64,000 bases of DNA from Sphingomonas kaistensis (GCF_011927725.1 NZ_JAATJC010000001.1:2673001-2737000); one strand, 5' to 3'; numbered from the stretch's first letter, positions 35,470 to 43,420 are shown. Made by a program: numbers and translations. The notes: generated by a model not told the origin, from the letters alone.

Positions 35470-38418
35470 TTGTTCGGAAACCTTGCTCGTAAGACGCAGT
35501 TGCCAAGCGTCCCCCGAGGGGAGGCTTTGCTCCTCATGCAGACCTTCGAAGAGTCGGCGCAGGGCTGGTTCTGGTCGATAGATGCCGGCGGATGCGTGGT
35601 CTACATCAGTGAGAATGTCGCTGAGATGCTTGGCACAACGGCGACGAAGCTTGTCGGAGAGCGCTTCTCCGACATTTTCGTCTCCGAAGAGGATGGCAGC
35701 GGACGGAAGAACCTGCCGTTCTTGCTGACTAAGCGTTCGGCCTTCGACGGTGTGACCCTAATGCCCGCTGGCGACAAAGCCGAGCATTTCTGGGTCGCAT
35801 CAGGCCGGCCGCAGTTTGAGCGCTCGGGCGAATTCGTCGGTTTTCGCGGCAGCGCAATCGATACTACCAGCCAACGCCGCTCGTCTGCACACGCTTCGCG
35901 CCTTTCCGACTATGATGCGCTGACCGAGCTTCCGAACCGACGGAAGATGGAGGAATTCCTAGATAAAGTCCTCGACGGCGCGGAGCATCATCTACGGCCA
36001 TGCACGGTCATGCTGGTCGATCTTGACCGGTTCAAACAAGTGAATGACACCCTAGGCCATCCTGCAGGCGACGTGCTGCTCAAACAGGTCGCTGGACGCT
36101 TGGTTCGCATTGTTGGCGACAAGGAACGAGTATTCCGGCTTGGCGGCGACGAGTTCCAAGTCGTGCTTCCGAGCTGTGCCGACCGGAAGCAGATTGACGC
36201 GCTGGCCTCCGACATCATCCATGGGCTCTCACAGCCATACTCGATTGGCGGAAGCCGATGCATCATCGGCGCATCGATCGGAATGGCGGTCTGCCCAGAG
36301 GACGGCACCTCACGGGCCGGTCTTATGCGAAATGCCGATCTGGCACTCTACGCTTCGAAATCTGATGGCCGTGGACGTTCCAAGTTCTTCTCAACCGACC
36401 TGCTCGCCTCTGCAGAGCGAAAGCGCGCGCTTGAGGAGGATCTCCGAGACGCACTCGTCCGGAACGAGATAAGGTTGGTCTACCAGCCGCTCGTGCACTG
36501 CCAATCAAACCGCATCACGGGGGTAGAAGCCTTGATGCGCTGGGACCACCCGAATGAAGGACCGATATCGCCGTCCGTCTTCATTCCCATTGCGGAAGAA
36601 GCCGGCCTGGTCGGCCGATTGGGCGACTGGGCGCTGCGCAAGGCGTGCGAGGATGCAGCGCGCTGGCCCGGCAATCTGCGGGTCGCGGTCAACGTGTCGC
36701 CATCGCAATTCTCTGACGGGACGTTGCCACATACGGTCGTCTCAGCTCTAGCTACCAGCGGGCTTTCAGCCGATCAGCTTGAACTTGAGATCACGGAGGG
36801 CGTGTTCCTTGGCGACACGGCTGCCGCCGCGAACATGTTCGCTACGCTCAAAAAGATAGGCGTTCGACTCGCTCTTGATGATTTCGGCACTGGTTATTCC
36901 TCGCTTGGCTACCTTCGCAGCGCTCCCTTCGACAAGATCAAGATCGATCAAACCTTTGTTCGCGAAGCCACGCTTCCCGGATCGCGTAACAGCGCCATCA
37001 TCGCCGCCATTGTCGCCCTCGCAGAAGCGCTCGGCATGGATACGACAGCCGAGGGCATCGAGTATCTCGACCAATTGGCACTGATACGGCGTCTCGGAGT
37101 CAGCCATGTGCAAGGCTGGGTCTACAGTAAGGCCTTGTCCTGCGAGGACTTGGTCGCTCGGCTTGAGGACGGCAAATGGGCCATCGAGCCGAATGGGCCG
37201 GCCATGCAGCGAAGCAGTCGTCAGTCAATGTTCCGCAAGGCGGGCGTCGTGCATGGCAACGTATATCGCTCGGGTACCATCCGCAATTTGTCGCGCACTG
37301 GCGCTCTGATCGACGGGATCAACGAGGTTCCAGCGCAGTCACTCGTAATCGTTGATCTCGGCGAAGGGCAGCTAAGCTTCGCGACAGTGGTACGCGCGGA
37401 GTCAGGCCATATCGGCGTCCGGTTTGATCAGCAGCTAGTGGATGACGGCTCCGGCACGTTATGCACGCGCCGGCGCATTTCGGCCTACAGCATGGCGACG
37501 CTGGAGTTGCCCAAGCCAGGGGATCCCGACCGCGTTCTCACAAGCGTCAAACTCGAAGAGGACCTGACCCAACTTGGGCGGAGGCTTGGGCTTGTCCCGC
37601 TCGCCTTAGCAGATGGCTCGGACACTGCATCACCCCCCCCGGTTCCGGCTACATTCCGCGAGCTTTCACGCGAATACCTTGAGAGCCTCGCGGGTGACGA
37701 AGGTGCGCTTGCAGCCGCGCAGGAAGCGATGGTTCAGCATTTCCTGCCGCGCTTCGGCCAACGCGTGGCGGATGGCAGTGGTTGGAAAGACGTGAGCAGG
37801 TTCATCGCCACGCTCGACGCCGCGAATTCACCGGGGCTGCGTCAGGAGGATATACAGCACTTGCGCAAGCAGGCTGCGCGCATGTGGTCGCTCGCCGTCG
37901 ATATGCAATTGATTGGGACAGACGAGGCACCTGAGGGCAGCGAGCATGTCTTCGCCCGGCGCTCGCAGGCGTATGCGCCGATCTCAACCGAAGAGTGCCG
38001 TCAGCTTCTGATCGCCAGCCGAAGCAGTCCCAATCGGCAGCTGAAGTTCATCATGGCCTTGCTGATGCTTACCGGCGCTAGGACCAGCGAGATCCTGAAC
38101 ATGCGTTGGAGTGACATCAATCTCGAAGAAGCTACTTGGCACATCACCTTACCGAACGGCAGCGGTCGGCGCCGCCATCGGCTTACGTCCGCCGCGCTAA
38201 TCATGCTTGGCGACCTGCCTCAACTTGGTGACTGCCCGTTCGTTCTCCCGAACTTGGCCACCCGCAAACCTTACCAGTCGCTCACAAAGAGTTGGGAGGT
38301 CGTAAAGCAGCGTGCCGATCTCCCGCACCTGGAACTCGACGATCTCCGCGATTGCAGTTTCCGTGAGGAATACTGGGAAGAGGAGTTGGCTCCAATCTTA
38401 ACGACGACAGGCACTTAA
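35470..38418 (+). CDS. PAS-GGDEF-EAL-PilZ protein fused to a degenerate tyrosine-recombinase-like domain
   Basis: A 982-residue five-part protein. PAS (residues about 25-135), GGDEF (about 145-305, exact RLGGDEF at 223-229), EAL (about 320-565; EAL at 353-355, NVSPSQF, LDDFGTGYSS, AEGIEY) and PilZ (about 580-660, IRNLSRTGALI) form a sphingomonad c-di-GMP protein I recognise. The tail differs: residues 725-982 resemble an integrase, with a core-binding helical region (FRELSREYLESL; HFLPRFGQRV) and a catalytic region (LTGARTSEILNMRWSDINLE, Arg871). The box II His is replaced by Asp957 (LELDDLRDCSF, Arg960), and no Tyr lies where the nucleophile should be, so strand cleavage is unlikely. TTG 35470 suits the conserved N-terminus; ATG 35536 is possible. 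Confidence 0.82.
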   Translation: MFGNLARKTQLPSVPRGEALLLMQTFEESAQGWFWSIDAGGCVVYISENVAEMLGTTATKLVGERFSDIFVSEEDGSGRKNLPFLLTKRSAFDGVTLMPAGDKAEHFWVASGRPQFERSGEFVGFRGSAIDTTSQRRSSAHASRLSDYDALTELPNRRKMEEFLDKVLDGAEHHLRPCTVMLVDLDRFKQVNDTLGHPAGDVLLKQVAGRLVRIVGDKERVFRLGGDEFQVVLPSCADRKQIDALASDIIHGLSQPYSIGGSRCIIGASIGMAVCPEDGTSRAGLMRNADLALYASKSDGRGRSKFFSTDLLASAERKRALEEDLRDALVRNEIRLVYQPLVHCQSNRITGVEALMRWDHPNEGPISPSVFIPIAEEAGLVGRLGDWALRKACEDAARWPGNLRVAVNVSPSQFSDGTLPHTVVSALATSGLSADQLELEITEGVFLGDTAAAANMFATLKKIGVRLALDDFGTGYSSLGYLRSAPFDKIKIDQTFVREATLPGSRNSAIIAAIVALAEALGMDTTAEGIEYLDQLALIRRLGVSHVQGWVYSKALSCEDLVARLEDGKWAIEPNGPAMQRSSRQSMFRKAGVVHGNVYRSGTIRNLSRTGALIDGINEVPAQSLVIVDLGEGQLSFATVVRAESGHIGVRFDQQLVDDGSGTLCTRRRISAYSMATLELPKPGDPDRVLTSVKLEEDLTQLGRRLGLVPLALADGSDTASPPPVPATFRELSREYLESLAGDEGALAAAQEAMVQHFLPRFGQRVADGSGWKDVSRFIATLDAANSPGLRQEDIQHLRKQAARMWSLAVDMQLIGTDEAPEGSEHVFARRSQAYAPISTEECRQLLIASRSSPNRQLKFIMALLMLTGARTSEILNMRWSDINLEEATWHITLPNGSGRRRHRLTSAALIMLGDLPQLGDCPFVLPNLATRKPYQSLTKSWEVVKQRADLPHLELDDLRDCSFREEYWEEELAPILTTTGT

Positions 38419-38896
38419 GCGCTCAACCTCGCTCGTCTTGCGCGATGACGTGGTCAATCCCGTTAAGCCAATCGAGTCACCGAGCAGTACGAACGTCCGG
38501 TTACGGGTGCCAGCGCCGCTGGTCGGAGTGACCGTAATGGGCGCATAGCAGTCACTAACGCGAGCTCACTGCTGCCCTCCAACAGCAGCATCGGGGACGA
38601 GCCTTCGCGCACGCGCGTGAGAATGTTACGGTTTATGATCGTGCGCATGGTCCGCGGTGTCCAGGGTAAGAGCCAGAGAGTTTGCTACTCCCCCCTCCTC
38701 ACTCTTCGTGCCGGCACGCCTTCCATCAGGCCTAAGTTCAGAGCTTGCATGCGACAACCTTGGCGAGTGCACCACAGGTATACCCTAGCGGCACGAAAAC
38801 ATGGGGCAGGATGGTTGTTCCATTTAAATTGACTTGTAGTTTATGGAACAGCAAGGTCGTAGCATCTAGAACCTATTGGAACAGGGGTGTCGAACG
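38419..38896. other. Intergenic stretch with recombinase-type inverted repeat
   Basis: A 61-codon minus-strand frame (38463-38648) has no protein character. The stretch contains the 35-bp inverted-repeat element at 38816-38850. The probable promoter of the serine recombinase also lies here. Confidence 0.45.
38816..38850. repeat. 35-bp inverted-repeat element, candidate resolvase site
   Basis: Exact 8-bp arms TGTTCCAT and ATGGAACA are separated by 19 A/T-rich bases, total 35 bp. A further ATTGGAACA copy lies at 38875-38883. The element ends 47 bases before the serine recombinase start. Size and layout fit a res-type crossover or accessory site, or an autoregulatory operator. Confidence 0.5.
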
Positions 38897-39442
38897 ATGC
38901 TGGTTGGATATGCTCGGGTAAGCAGCGCAGGACAGTCGCTGGACTTACAGCTTGGGGATCTGGAGCGGGCCGGGTGCGAGAAGGTCTTTGCCGAGAAGCA
39001 GAGCGGCACGTCGGCAGAGGCTCGGAGAGCTCTCCAGGATGCCCTGGAGTTCGTGCGGGAAGGTGACACGCTGGTGGTCACTCGCCTTGATCGCTTGGCT
39101 AGGTCCTCCAACGACCTCCACAATATCATTGCCAAGGTTACGGCCAAGGGCGTCAAGTTTCGGTGCGTCCAACAGTCCGGCGTCGACACGGATAGCGGCA
39201 TGGGGAAGCTCGTTCTCGCTATCCTGGGTGCCGTGGCGGAGTTCGAAACGGATATCCGCAAGGAACGGCAACGCGAGGGCATCGACAAGGCGAAAGCAGA
39301 CGGGCGCTACAAGGGTCGTAAGCCTTCTGTCGACGCTGCAAAGGTGCGAGAGCTACACGCCGCGGGTTTGGGACCGTCCGCCATTGCCAAGCAGCTCAAG
39401 GTAGGCCGCACGACCGTCTACAGGTCGCTGCAGGTCTCTTAG
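38897..39442 (+). CDS. Serine recombinase (resolvase/invertase family)
   Basis: A 181-residue small serine recombinase. The N-terminal catalytic domain has YARVSSAGQSLDLQ (nucleophile Ser, YxRVS motif), VTRLDRLARS and KLVLAILGAVAEFE. It continues with RKERQREGIDKAKADGRYKG and a C-terminal helix-turn-helix (LHAAGLGPSAIAKQLKVGRT, TTVYRSL). All catalytic residues expected for the family are visible, so it should resolve or invert DNA at paired sites. No transposase gene accompanies it. ATG 38897 follows the inverted-repeat element. Confidence 0.9.
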   Translation: MLVGYARVSSAGQSLDLQLGDLERAGCEKVFAEKQSGTSAEARRALQDALEFVREGDTLVVTRLDRLARSSNDLHNIIAKVTAKGVKFRCVQQSGVDTDSGMGKLVLAILGAVAEFETDIRKERQREGIDKAKADGRYKGRKPSVDAAKVRELHAAGLGPSAIAKQLKVGRTTVYRSLQVS

Positions 39443-39703
39443 CGGTCGCCGCGACTGCCCTCGCCCTTTTCGCTCTTTGTCTTTGCGTGCTGTCGCTGGT
39501 CGGCAGCAAGGCTGCGGCCCACGTCGACTAACTCCTTGAAGCGCCCCCCTCACCACGCCGAACATAGCGCTTGTCAGTGCCGGTATCGATTAGCTCGCGG
39601 GGCTTCGCTTCTCTCCTAGTCCGGTTGTTCTAAGTCAGGAAATCATCGAACACACACAGGGTGCCAAGGCAGCCTTCGAGCTAACGCACGCACCCAGTCG
39701 CAA

Positions 39704-39976
39704 CTAGTTGCCGCGCGGACTGACAAGGTCGCCTTGACTTGGCGTATCGATGCTCTCGCGCCTGAGGTCTTCCTGCAGGTGCATCAGCATTGCGCGCATG
39801 AGCCTAGATTGCTCCCGAAGCTTTACTCTTCTTCCGCCCTTGTCGGCATTGCGGGCGGCTATTGCCTTACCTTCTGTTGTCCGTGGACCTGTTGATTGGG
39901 ACCAGGGAGCCCACGTCTTGATCGCAAGCGATTGCTTCCGACGGCGCTCCTCGCTCCAGCCACTCGCTCGCGCCAT
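39704..39976 (-). CDS. Small protein of the 'STGPRTTEGKA' type
   Basis: A 90-residue basic protein starting at ATG 39976, with GGAGG seven bases upstream. It contains QSLAIKTWAPWSQ and STGPRTTEGKAIAARNADKG, a pattern I recall from short proteobacterial proteins next to the kind of gene at 39867. No function is known. Arg/Lys-rich N-terminal sequence suggests nucleic-acid contact. It overlaps its upstream neighbour by 110 bases in a different frame. Confidence 0.6.
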   Translation of the reverse strand: MARASGWSEERRRKQSLAIKTWAPWSQSTGPRTTEGKAIAARNADKGGRRVKLREQSRLMRAMLMHLQEDLRRESIDTPSQGDLVSPRGN

Positions 39977-40499
39977 TATTGGCCTCCAATAGTTCGTTTG
40001 GCGAACCTTCTGTTATTTCCGCGCGCGTGCATGCGCAGGTGCCTGCCGCATTGTTGATCTGCTGATGGCCGGCCGCAATGTTCGCCTGGCGCGTGAACAC
40101 CGTTGGCGGCTTCTTGATCTCTGCCAATGCCTCAAGGGTCGCCCGACACTGTGCCTGTGCCTTCAGCGCCAGCCGCATGTAACGTTCGGCCGCGTCGATA
40201 TACTCGCCCATGTTGTTGGATGATCGTCGGGTCAGATCGAGGAAGAGCAGGTTCAGTGTCGCTGCTTGTGCCACCAACATGTTTTCGGCGCTTGAGAGGT
40301 CACCTTCGCGCACCTTCAAAGCGCGGCGAGACAGTGTTTCGTACAGCTCTCCTAGGTCCACCTCGCCGCCAAAGGTTGGCTTGCCGTAGGTGCTCATGAC
40401 CGCCGAATTGGCGAAGATAGAATCTGCAACCACTCGAGCCAAATGCTTCGCCGGTGCGTCTCGCTCCTCGGTGGGCTCGACCTTGTTCTTGCGCGCCAT
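39867..40499 (-). CDS. Conserved hypothetical protein, 210 residues
   Basis: The ribosome-binding sequence GAGAGGTAGG precedes ATG 40499. The N-terminal two-thirds (LARVVADSIFANSAVMSTYG; NMLVAQAATLNLLFLDLTRR; AERYMRLALKAQAQCRATLE; ALAEIKKPP) resembles a family found beside 'STGPRTTEGKA' proteins in Alphaproteobacteria and Burkholderia. The last 40 residues overlap the next gene in another frame and look unlike the rest, so the natural stop may have been lost. The function is unknown. Confidence 0.6.
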   Translation of the reverse strand: MARKNKVEPTEERDAPAKHLARVVADSIFANSAVMSTYGKPTFGGEVDLGELYETLSRRALKVREGDLSSAENMLVAQAATLNLLFLDLTRRSSNNMGEYIDAAERYMRLALKAQAQCRATLEALAEIKKPPTVFTRQANIAAGHQQINNAAGTCACTRAEITEGSPNELLEANNGASEWLERGAPSEAIACDQDVGSLVPINRSTDNRR

Positions 40500-40906
40500 C
40501 CTACCTCTCAGTCTCGAGAAGACTCACTACCTTCACTGTGTCCTGACCTTTGGTGAACTGGTGAGAATGGGCATAGGACTACTACCCCCACCCTCAGGTG
40601 GAGGCAGTCCCAACCCAATCTGGCATGACCTTCGGAGCCACCGGAGCCAAACGGGCCTGCATGATGCCGGGGCGGCTCACGCAGTTGGCTGTCGCTTACG
40701 GGCTGTCCCCACCCGCCGATCCCCGCTCAGCCTTTCGGACTCGGGTGCTGCTAGATCGGCCCCCCCTGGTGCAGCAGGTGGCAAACGCCACGCCGTGCCG
40801 CCAGTGTATCAAGCCCTCCAGCACAGCGCTCAAGGTGTAGCTCGCCGGCTCCGCCTTAATCCTTGGCTCGCTCCGCCCTGCTCTGCGCTGTTCTGCTCAG
40901 GACTGC
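40500..40906. other. Intergenic stretch with no gene supported
   Basis: Two long plus-strand frames run here (for example 40598-40840), but both are Ala/Ser/Arg-rich with no domain or ribosome-binding site. I see a short repeat-like run of CTCGCTCCGCC/CTGCTCTGCGCTGTTCTGCTC but no hairpin terminator. Confidence 0.5.
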
Positions 40907-41113
40907 TCAGTGCCGAGCGCGCTCGCGCTGCTCGATGTCGGAGATCAATGTGCTCCGGCGGGCACAAACTCGGCGCCCGTGAGTGAATGTGGGCAGCTGA
41001 CCGCGGTGGTGCATGTTCCACACCGACTTCTCGCTGCAGCCAAGGAACCTCGCGATCTCCTTGGCACCCCAGAGAATGTCGTAAGCGAGATCATCCGATC
41101 GCTGCATCGGCAT
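40907..41113 (-). CDS. AlpA-like helix-turn-helix DNA-binding protein
   Basis: A 68-residue protein with a MerR/AlpA-type winged helix: ILWGAKEIARFLGCSEKSVW, then NMHHRGQLPTFTHGRRVC. Such excisionase-like factors (AlpA, Xis) direct excision or act as small regulators near integrases. It starts at ATG 41113 and overlaps the 3' end of the gene at 41091-41288 by 23 bases, so both are probably on one transcript. The functional partner is likely the integrase at 42298. Confidence 0.7.
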   Translation of the reverse strand: MPMQRSDDLAYDILWGAKEIARFLGCSEKSVWNMHHRGQLPTFTHGRRVCARRSTLISDIEQRERARH

Positions 41114-41288
41114 CCTCCATCCACTCGTCCAGGAAGGCAGCGAGTTCGCCAGGTCTGAAGAAGTGTCGCTGCAGTGTCGGAAAGCGCTCCTCCTGATCGT
41201 TGGCGCTTCCTAAGACTGCAATATTGGCGAACGAAGATGGCGCGCAAGATTGATCGGCGCCAAAGGCGCCGGTATGTAGCAGTTGCAT
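41091..41288 (-). CDS. Small hypothetical protein upstream of an AlpA-like gene
   Basis: A 65-residue frame starting at ATG 41288. The C-terminal half (PGELAAFLDEWMEDADAAIG) is acidic and helical, while the N-terminal half shows no clear character. Its overlap with the AlpA-like gene suggests coupling. I do not recognise a family, and it could be spurious. Confidence 0.35.
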   Translation of the reverse strand: MQLLHTGAFGADQSCAPSSFANIAVLGSANDQEERFPTLQRHFFRPGELAAFLDEWMEDADAAIG

Positions 41289-41354
41289 CCTGATTTCCTT
41301 AGGTCAGTTTGCCGGATCGCGGCGGCGGGGCTTCCATCCCCGTCGCCGTTTTCG

Positions 41355-41528
41355 TTAGCTCTCCGCGCTAAACGCGCGATCCAGTTCGCTCTTCCGAAAG
41401 AAGAGGCGTCGGCCTTTTCTTGTCACTGGCAGTAGGCCGTTCTCCGCCATGTGATAAACGGCGCGAGGCTTAACCCCGACATATGAGGCCGCTGCGGCAG
41501 CACCGGCCAAGAGATCATCGGCAAGCAT
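41355..41528 (-). CDS. AlpA/excisionase-like small DNA-binding protein
   Basis: From ATG 41528 (GGGAG upstream) the 57-residue product reads LLAGAAAAASYVGVKPRAVY, then HMAENGLLPVTRKGRRLFFR and a short C-terminal helix, a winged-helix motif of the excisionase/AlpA group. The frame is open to 41726, but that part overlaps the divergent gene and lacks similarity. It starts 24 bases from the palindrome at 41552-41563. It is the likeliest excision or regulatory factor for the divergent MerR-like gene and integrase. Confidence 0.7.
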   Translation of the reverse strand: MLADDLLAGAAAAASYVGVKPRAVYHMAENGLLPVTRKGRRLFFRKSELDRAFSAES

Positions 41529-41551
41529 TTCCACTCCCTTCTTCAAGTAAC

Positions 41552-41613
41552 AAGAATATTCTTCTTCTTGCTTGCCATGGCATGTGCTCCGGTGCAAGAA
41601 CAAAAATATTCTT
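41552..41613. promoter_or_regulatory. Two operator-like palindromes between divergent island genes
   Basis: AAGAATATTCTT (41552-41563, perfect palindrome) and AAAAATATTCTT (41602-41613, one mismatch) lie 50 bases apart, close to five helical turns. They sit between the AlpA-like gene (start 41528) and the MerR-like gene (start about 41619), as expected for a divergent switch bound by one of these proteins. Confidence 0.55.
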
Positions 41614-41618
41614 TGGGG

Positions 41619-42311
41619 GTGCGCTTGTCTGTCGAGTTTGATTTCCGAGAGGTCGAGGAGGTTCTGCAGAGGCTCAACAGGATCGCGGAGTCGAAGCGCG
41701 TCGCCTTTCGTGGGCGTATCAAGCACCTTCAGCGCCTGGGCTTTCCGCGTGGAGCAAACACGGGCACGGGAACGCGGGTCCGCTATACATTTCCAATGCT
41801 ACTGCAGCTCGCTCTCGCAACCGAGCTGATGCAGACCGGCATGAGCCCAGTCCGGATCGTGCAGACGATCAACTGGAGCTGGCATGACCAGATGGGAGGC
41901 TTGTTCTTCGCCATGCTCCCCAAGGCTATGCTTTCGCAGTTCAAGCCTCCGGTCGAGGACAATGACTTGGCTTGGGTCCTCAGCCCTGAGGGGCTTCGTG
42001 ACCTCACCGAGGAGGGTGATCATGAGTCGGCTTACATGTTCGCCGTTCTTGTCTTCCCCACAGCCGAACTTCCCTCTCGGCTGAAGACGGACCCTACCCC
42101 GGTGATCGGTGAGGTCTACAGACACATCGTGATACAACTTCGCCCCTTCATGCAACGGGTGTTGGGCGCCATCCTTGGTGTCAGACCGGACCTGCGGCCG
42201 GAGGATCTTGGGAAGGCTTTCGAGAACTACCTCATTGATGAACACAAGCGAGTAGGTGACCTCGTAGACCTGCTTGATCGTCCGAAGAGACCCGAAAATG
42301 GCCGCGATTAG
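41619..42311 (+). CDS. MerR-like DNA-binding protein next to integrase
   Basis: From GTG 41619 the 230-residue product begins VRLSVEFDFREVEEVLQRLN. It has a MerR-like segment: FRGRIKHLQRLGF, a glycine/threonine turn with GTGTRVRYTF, and LLQLALATELMQTGMSPVRI. The C-terminal part is helical and acidic. Upstream ATG 41577 and TTG 41568 are in frame, but that region contains the second palindrome. Its stop is 14 bases past the integrase start, so it is coupled to the integrase. It may regulate int or assist recombination. Confidence 0.6.
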   Translation: MRLSVEFDFREVEEVLQRLNRIAESKRVAFRGRIKHLQRLGFPRGANTGTGTRVRYTFPMLLQLALATELMQTGMSPVRIVQTINWSWHDQMGGLFFAMLPKAMLSQFKPPVEDNDLAWVLSPEGLRDLTEEGDHESAYMFAVLVFPTAELPSRLKTDPTPVIGEVYRHIVIQLRPFMQRVLGAILGVRPDLRPEDLGKAFENYLIDEHKRVGDLVDLLDRPKRPENGRD

Positions 42312-43398
42312 AAAGCGCTCTTGGATGAACGCTCGAGGCGAGCCGCAACAGGCGTGGCAGGTCGATTACCGCGACACTGCTGGCAAGCGCCGCTCCAAGC
42401 AGTTCGCCCGCAAAAAGGCTGCCGAGACCTGGCTTACCGAAGCGGCCTATCAGGTCACTCAAGGCACCCACACACCAGACCGGGACACGGTCACAGTCAA
42501 GAGCGCCGCAGATGCCTGGGTGAAGCGGGCCGAGGCTGAAGGACTCGAAAGGGCTACGGTGCAGGCCTACCGCGGCCTTGCCAATCATCATGTGGTGCCA
42601 CTGCTTGGCCGCATCAAGCTTAGCCGCCTCACCCGCCCCGTGGTCGAGCAATTCCGTGACGAGCTGGTTGCCAGCCGATCCAGAGCCATGGCGGCTAAAG
42701 GCGTCCGGGCTCTCGCTAGCATCTTGCAGGAGGCTATGCGGCGTGGGCTGGTAGCTCAGAACGTGGCAGCGGAGGTGCGCGTGAGCCGGCCTAGCCGCGA
42801 CAAGGACAAGGTAGAGATACCGACCCGCGAAGAGATCAGGGCGCTGCTTGCCGCCGCCCCTGCCGACTTCCACCCCATGCTCATGGTGGCAGTCCTTACG
42901 GGTTTGCGAGCCTCAGAGCTGCGAGGCCTGCGCTGGTCGGACATCGACCTAAAGGCTGCTACCGTAAGCGTGAACCAGCGCGTGGATCAGTGGGGCAACT
43001 TCGGTCCGCCAAAGTCCGCTGCCGGACGCAGGACAATCCCTATTCCGCCCAAGGTCGTGCAGGTCCTGCGTGAGTGGAAGCTGCGCTGTCCCAAGGGCGA
43101 GCACGGCCTCGCCTTTCCCGATACGAAAGGCGGCGTGCAGGTCCACAAGAATGTCCTCACCCGGCGCTACTATCCCGCCCAGAAGGATGCTGGCTTTGCC
43201 AAGCGCTACAGCTTCCACACCTTGCGACATTTCGCCGCGAGCAGCTTCATCGCCCAGCGGGTAGACCTGAAACGGCTGAGCGGATGGCTTGGCCACAGCA
43301 CGGTGACACTGACACTAGATCGTTACGGGCACCTGATGAAGGACAATCAGCAGGACGCCGCGATCATGGCCGCTGCCGAAGCTCATCTGTTCGGCTAG
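42298..43398 (+). CDS. int: Tyrosine-type site-specific integrase
   Basis: A 366-residue tyrosine recombinase. An N-terminal arm-binding/SAM-like region (FARKKAAETWLTEAAYQV; then VVPLLGRIKLSRLTRPVVEQ) precedes the catalytic domain. Visible catalytic residues are Arg in LTGLRASELRGLRW, Lys in GPPKSAAGRRTIP, HTLR in YSFHTLRHFAASSF and His-Tyr in LGHSTVTLTLDRYGHL. All five are intact, so the enzyme should be active. ATG 42298 overlaps the MerR-like gene. Lying 55 bases inside attR, it is the natural candidate for the integrase that inserted the island at tRNA-Thr. Confidence 0.95.
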   Translation: MAAIRKRSWMNARGEPQQAWQVDYRDTAGKRRSKQFARKKAAETWLTEAAYQVTQGTHTPDRDTVTVKSAADAWVKRAEAEGLERATVQAYRGLANHHVVPLLGRIKLSRLTRPVVEQFRDELVASRSRAMAAKGVRALASILQEAMRRGLVAQNVAAEVRVSRPSRDKDKVEIPTREEIRALLAAAPADFHPMLMVAVLTGLRASELRGLRWSDIDLKAATVSVNQRVDQWGNFGPPKSAAGRRTIPIPPKVVQVLREWKLRCPKGEHGLAFPDTKGGVQVHKNVLTRRYYPAQKDAGFAKRYSFHTLRHFAASSFIAQRVDLKRLSGWLGHSTVTLTLDRYGHLMKDNQQDAAIMAAAEAHLFG

Positions 43399-43399
43399 T

Positions 43400-43420
43400 T
43401 GCAACATAAATGCAACACAG
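43400..43420 (+). repeat. Island-end tandem repeat, right
   Basis: TGCAACATAA and TGCAACACAG begin at 43400 and 43411, the same 11-base spacing as at 14855/14866 near the left end. They lie directly after the integrase stop and 34 bases before attR. They are candidate arm-type integrase sites. Confidence 0.5.

Noticed and set aside
38463..38648. 61-codon minus-strand frame upstream of the serine recombinase
   Set aside because: There is no ribosome-binding site, no family pattern, and unusual Arg/Ser/Leu composition.
40390..40986. Plus-strand frame of 198 codons
   Set aside because: It is Ala/Ser/Arg-rich, antisense to the 39867-40499 gene at its start, and has no domain or ribosome-binding site.
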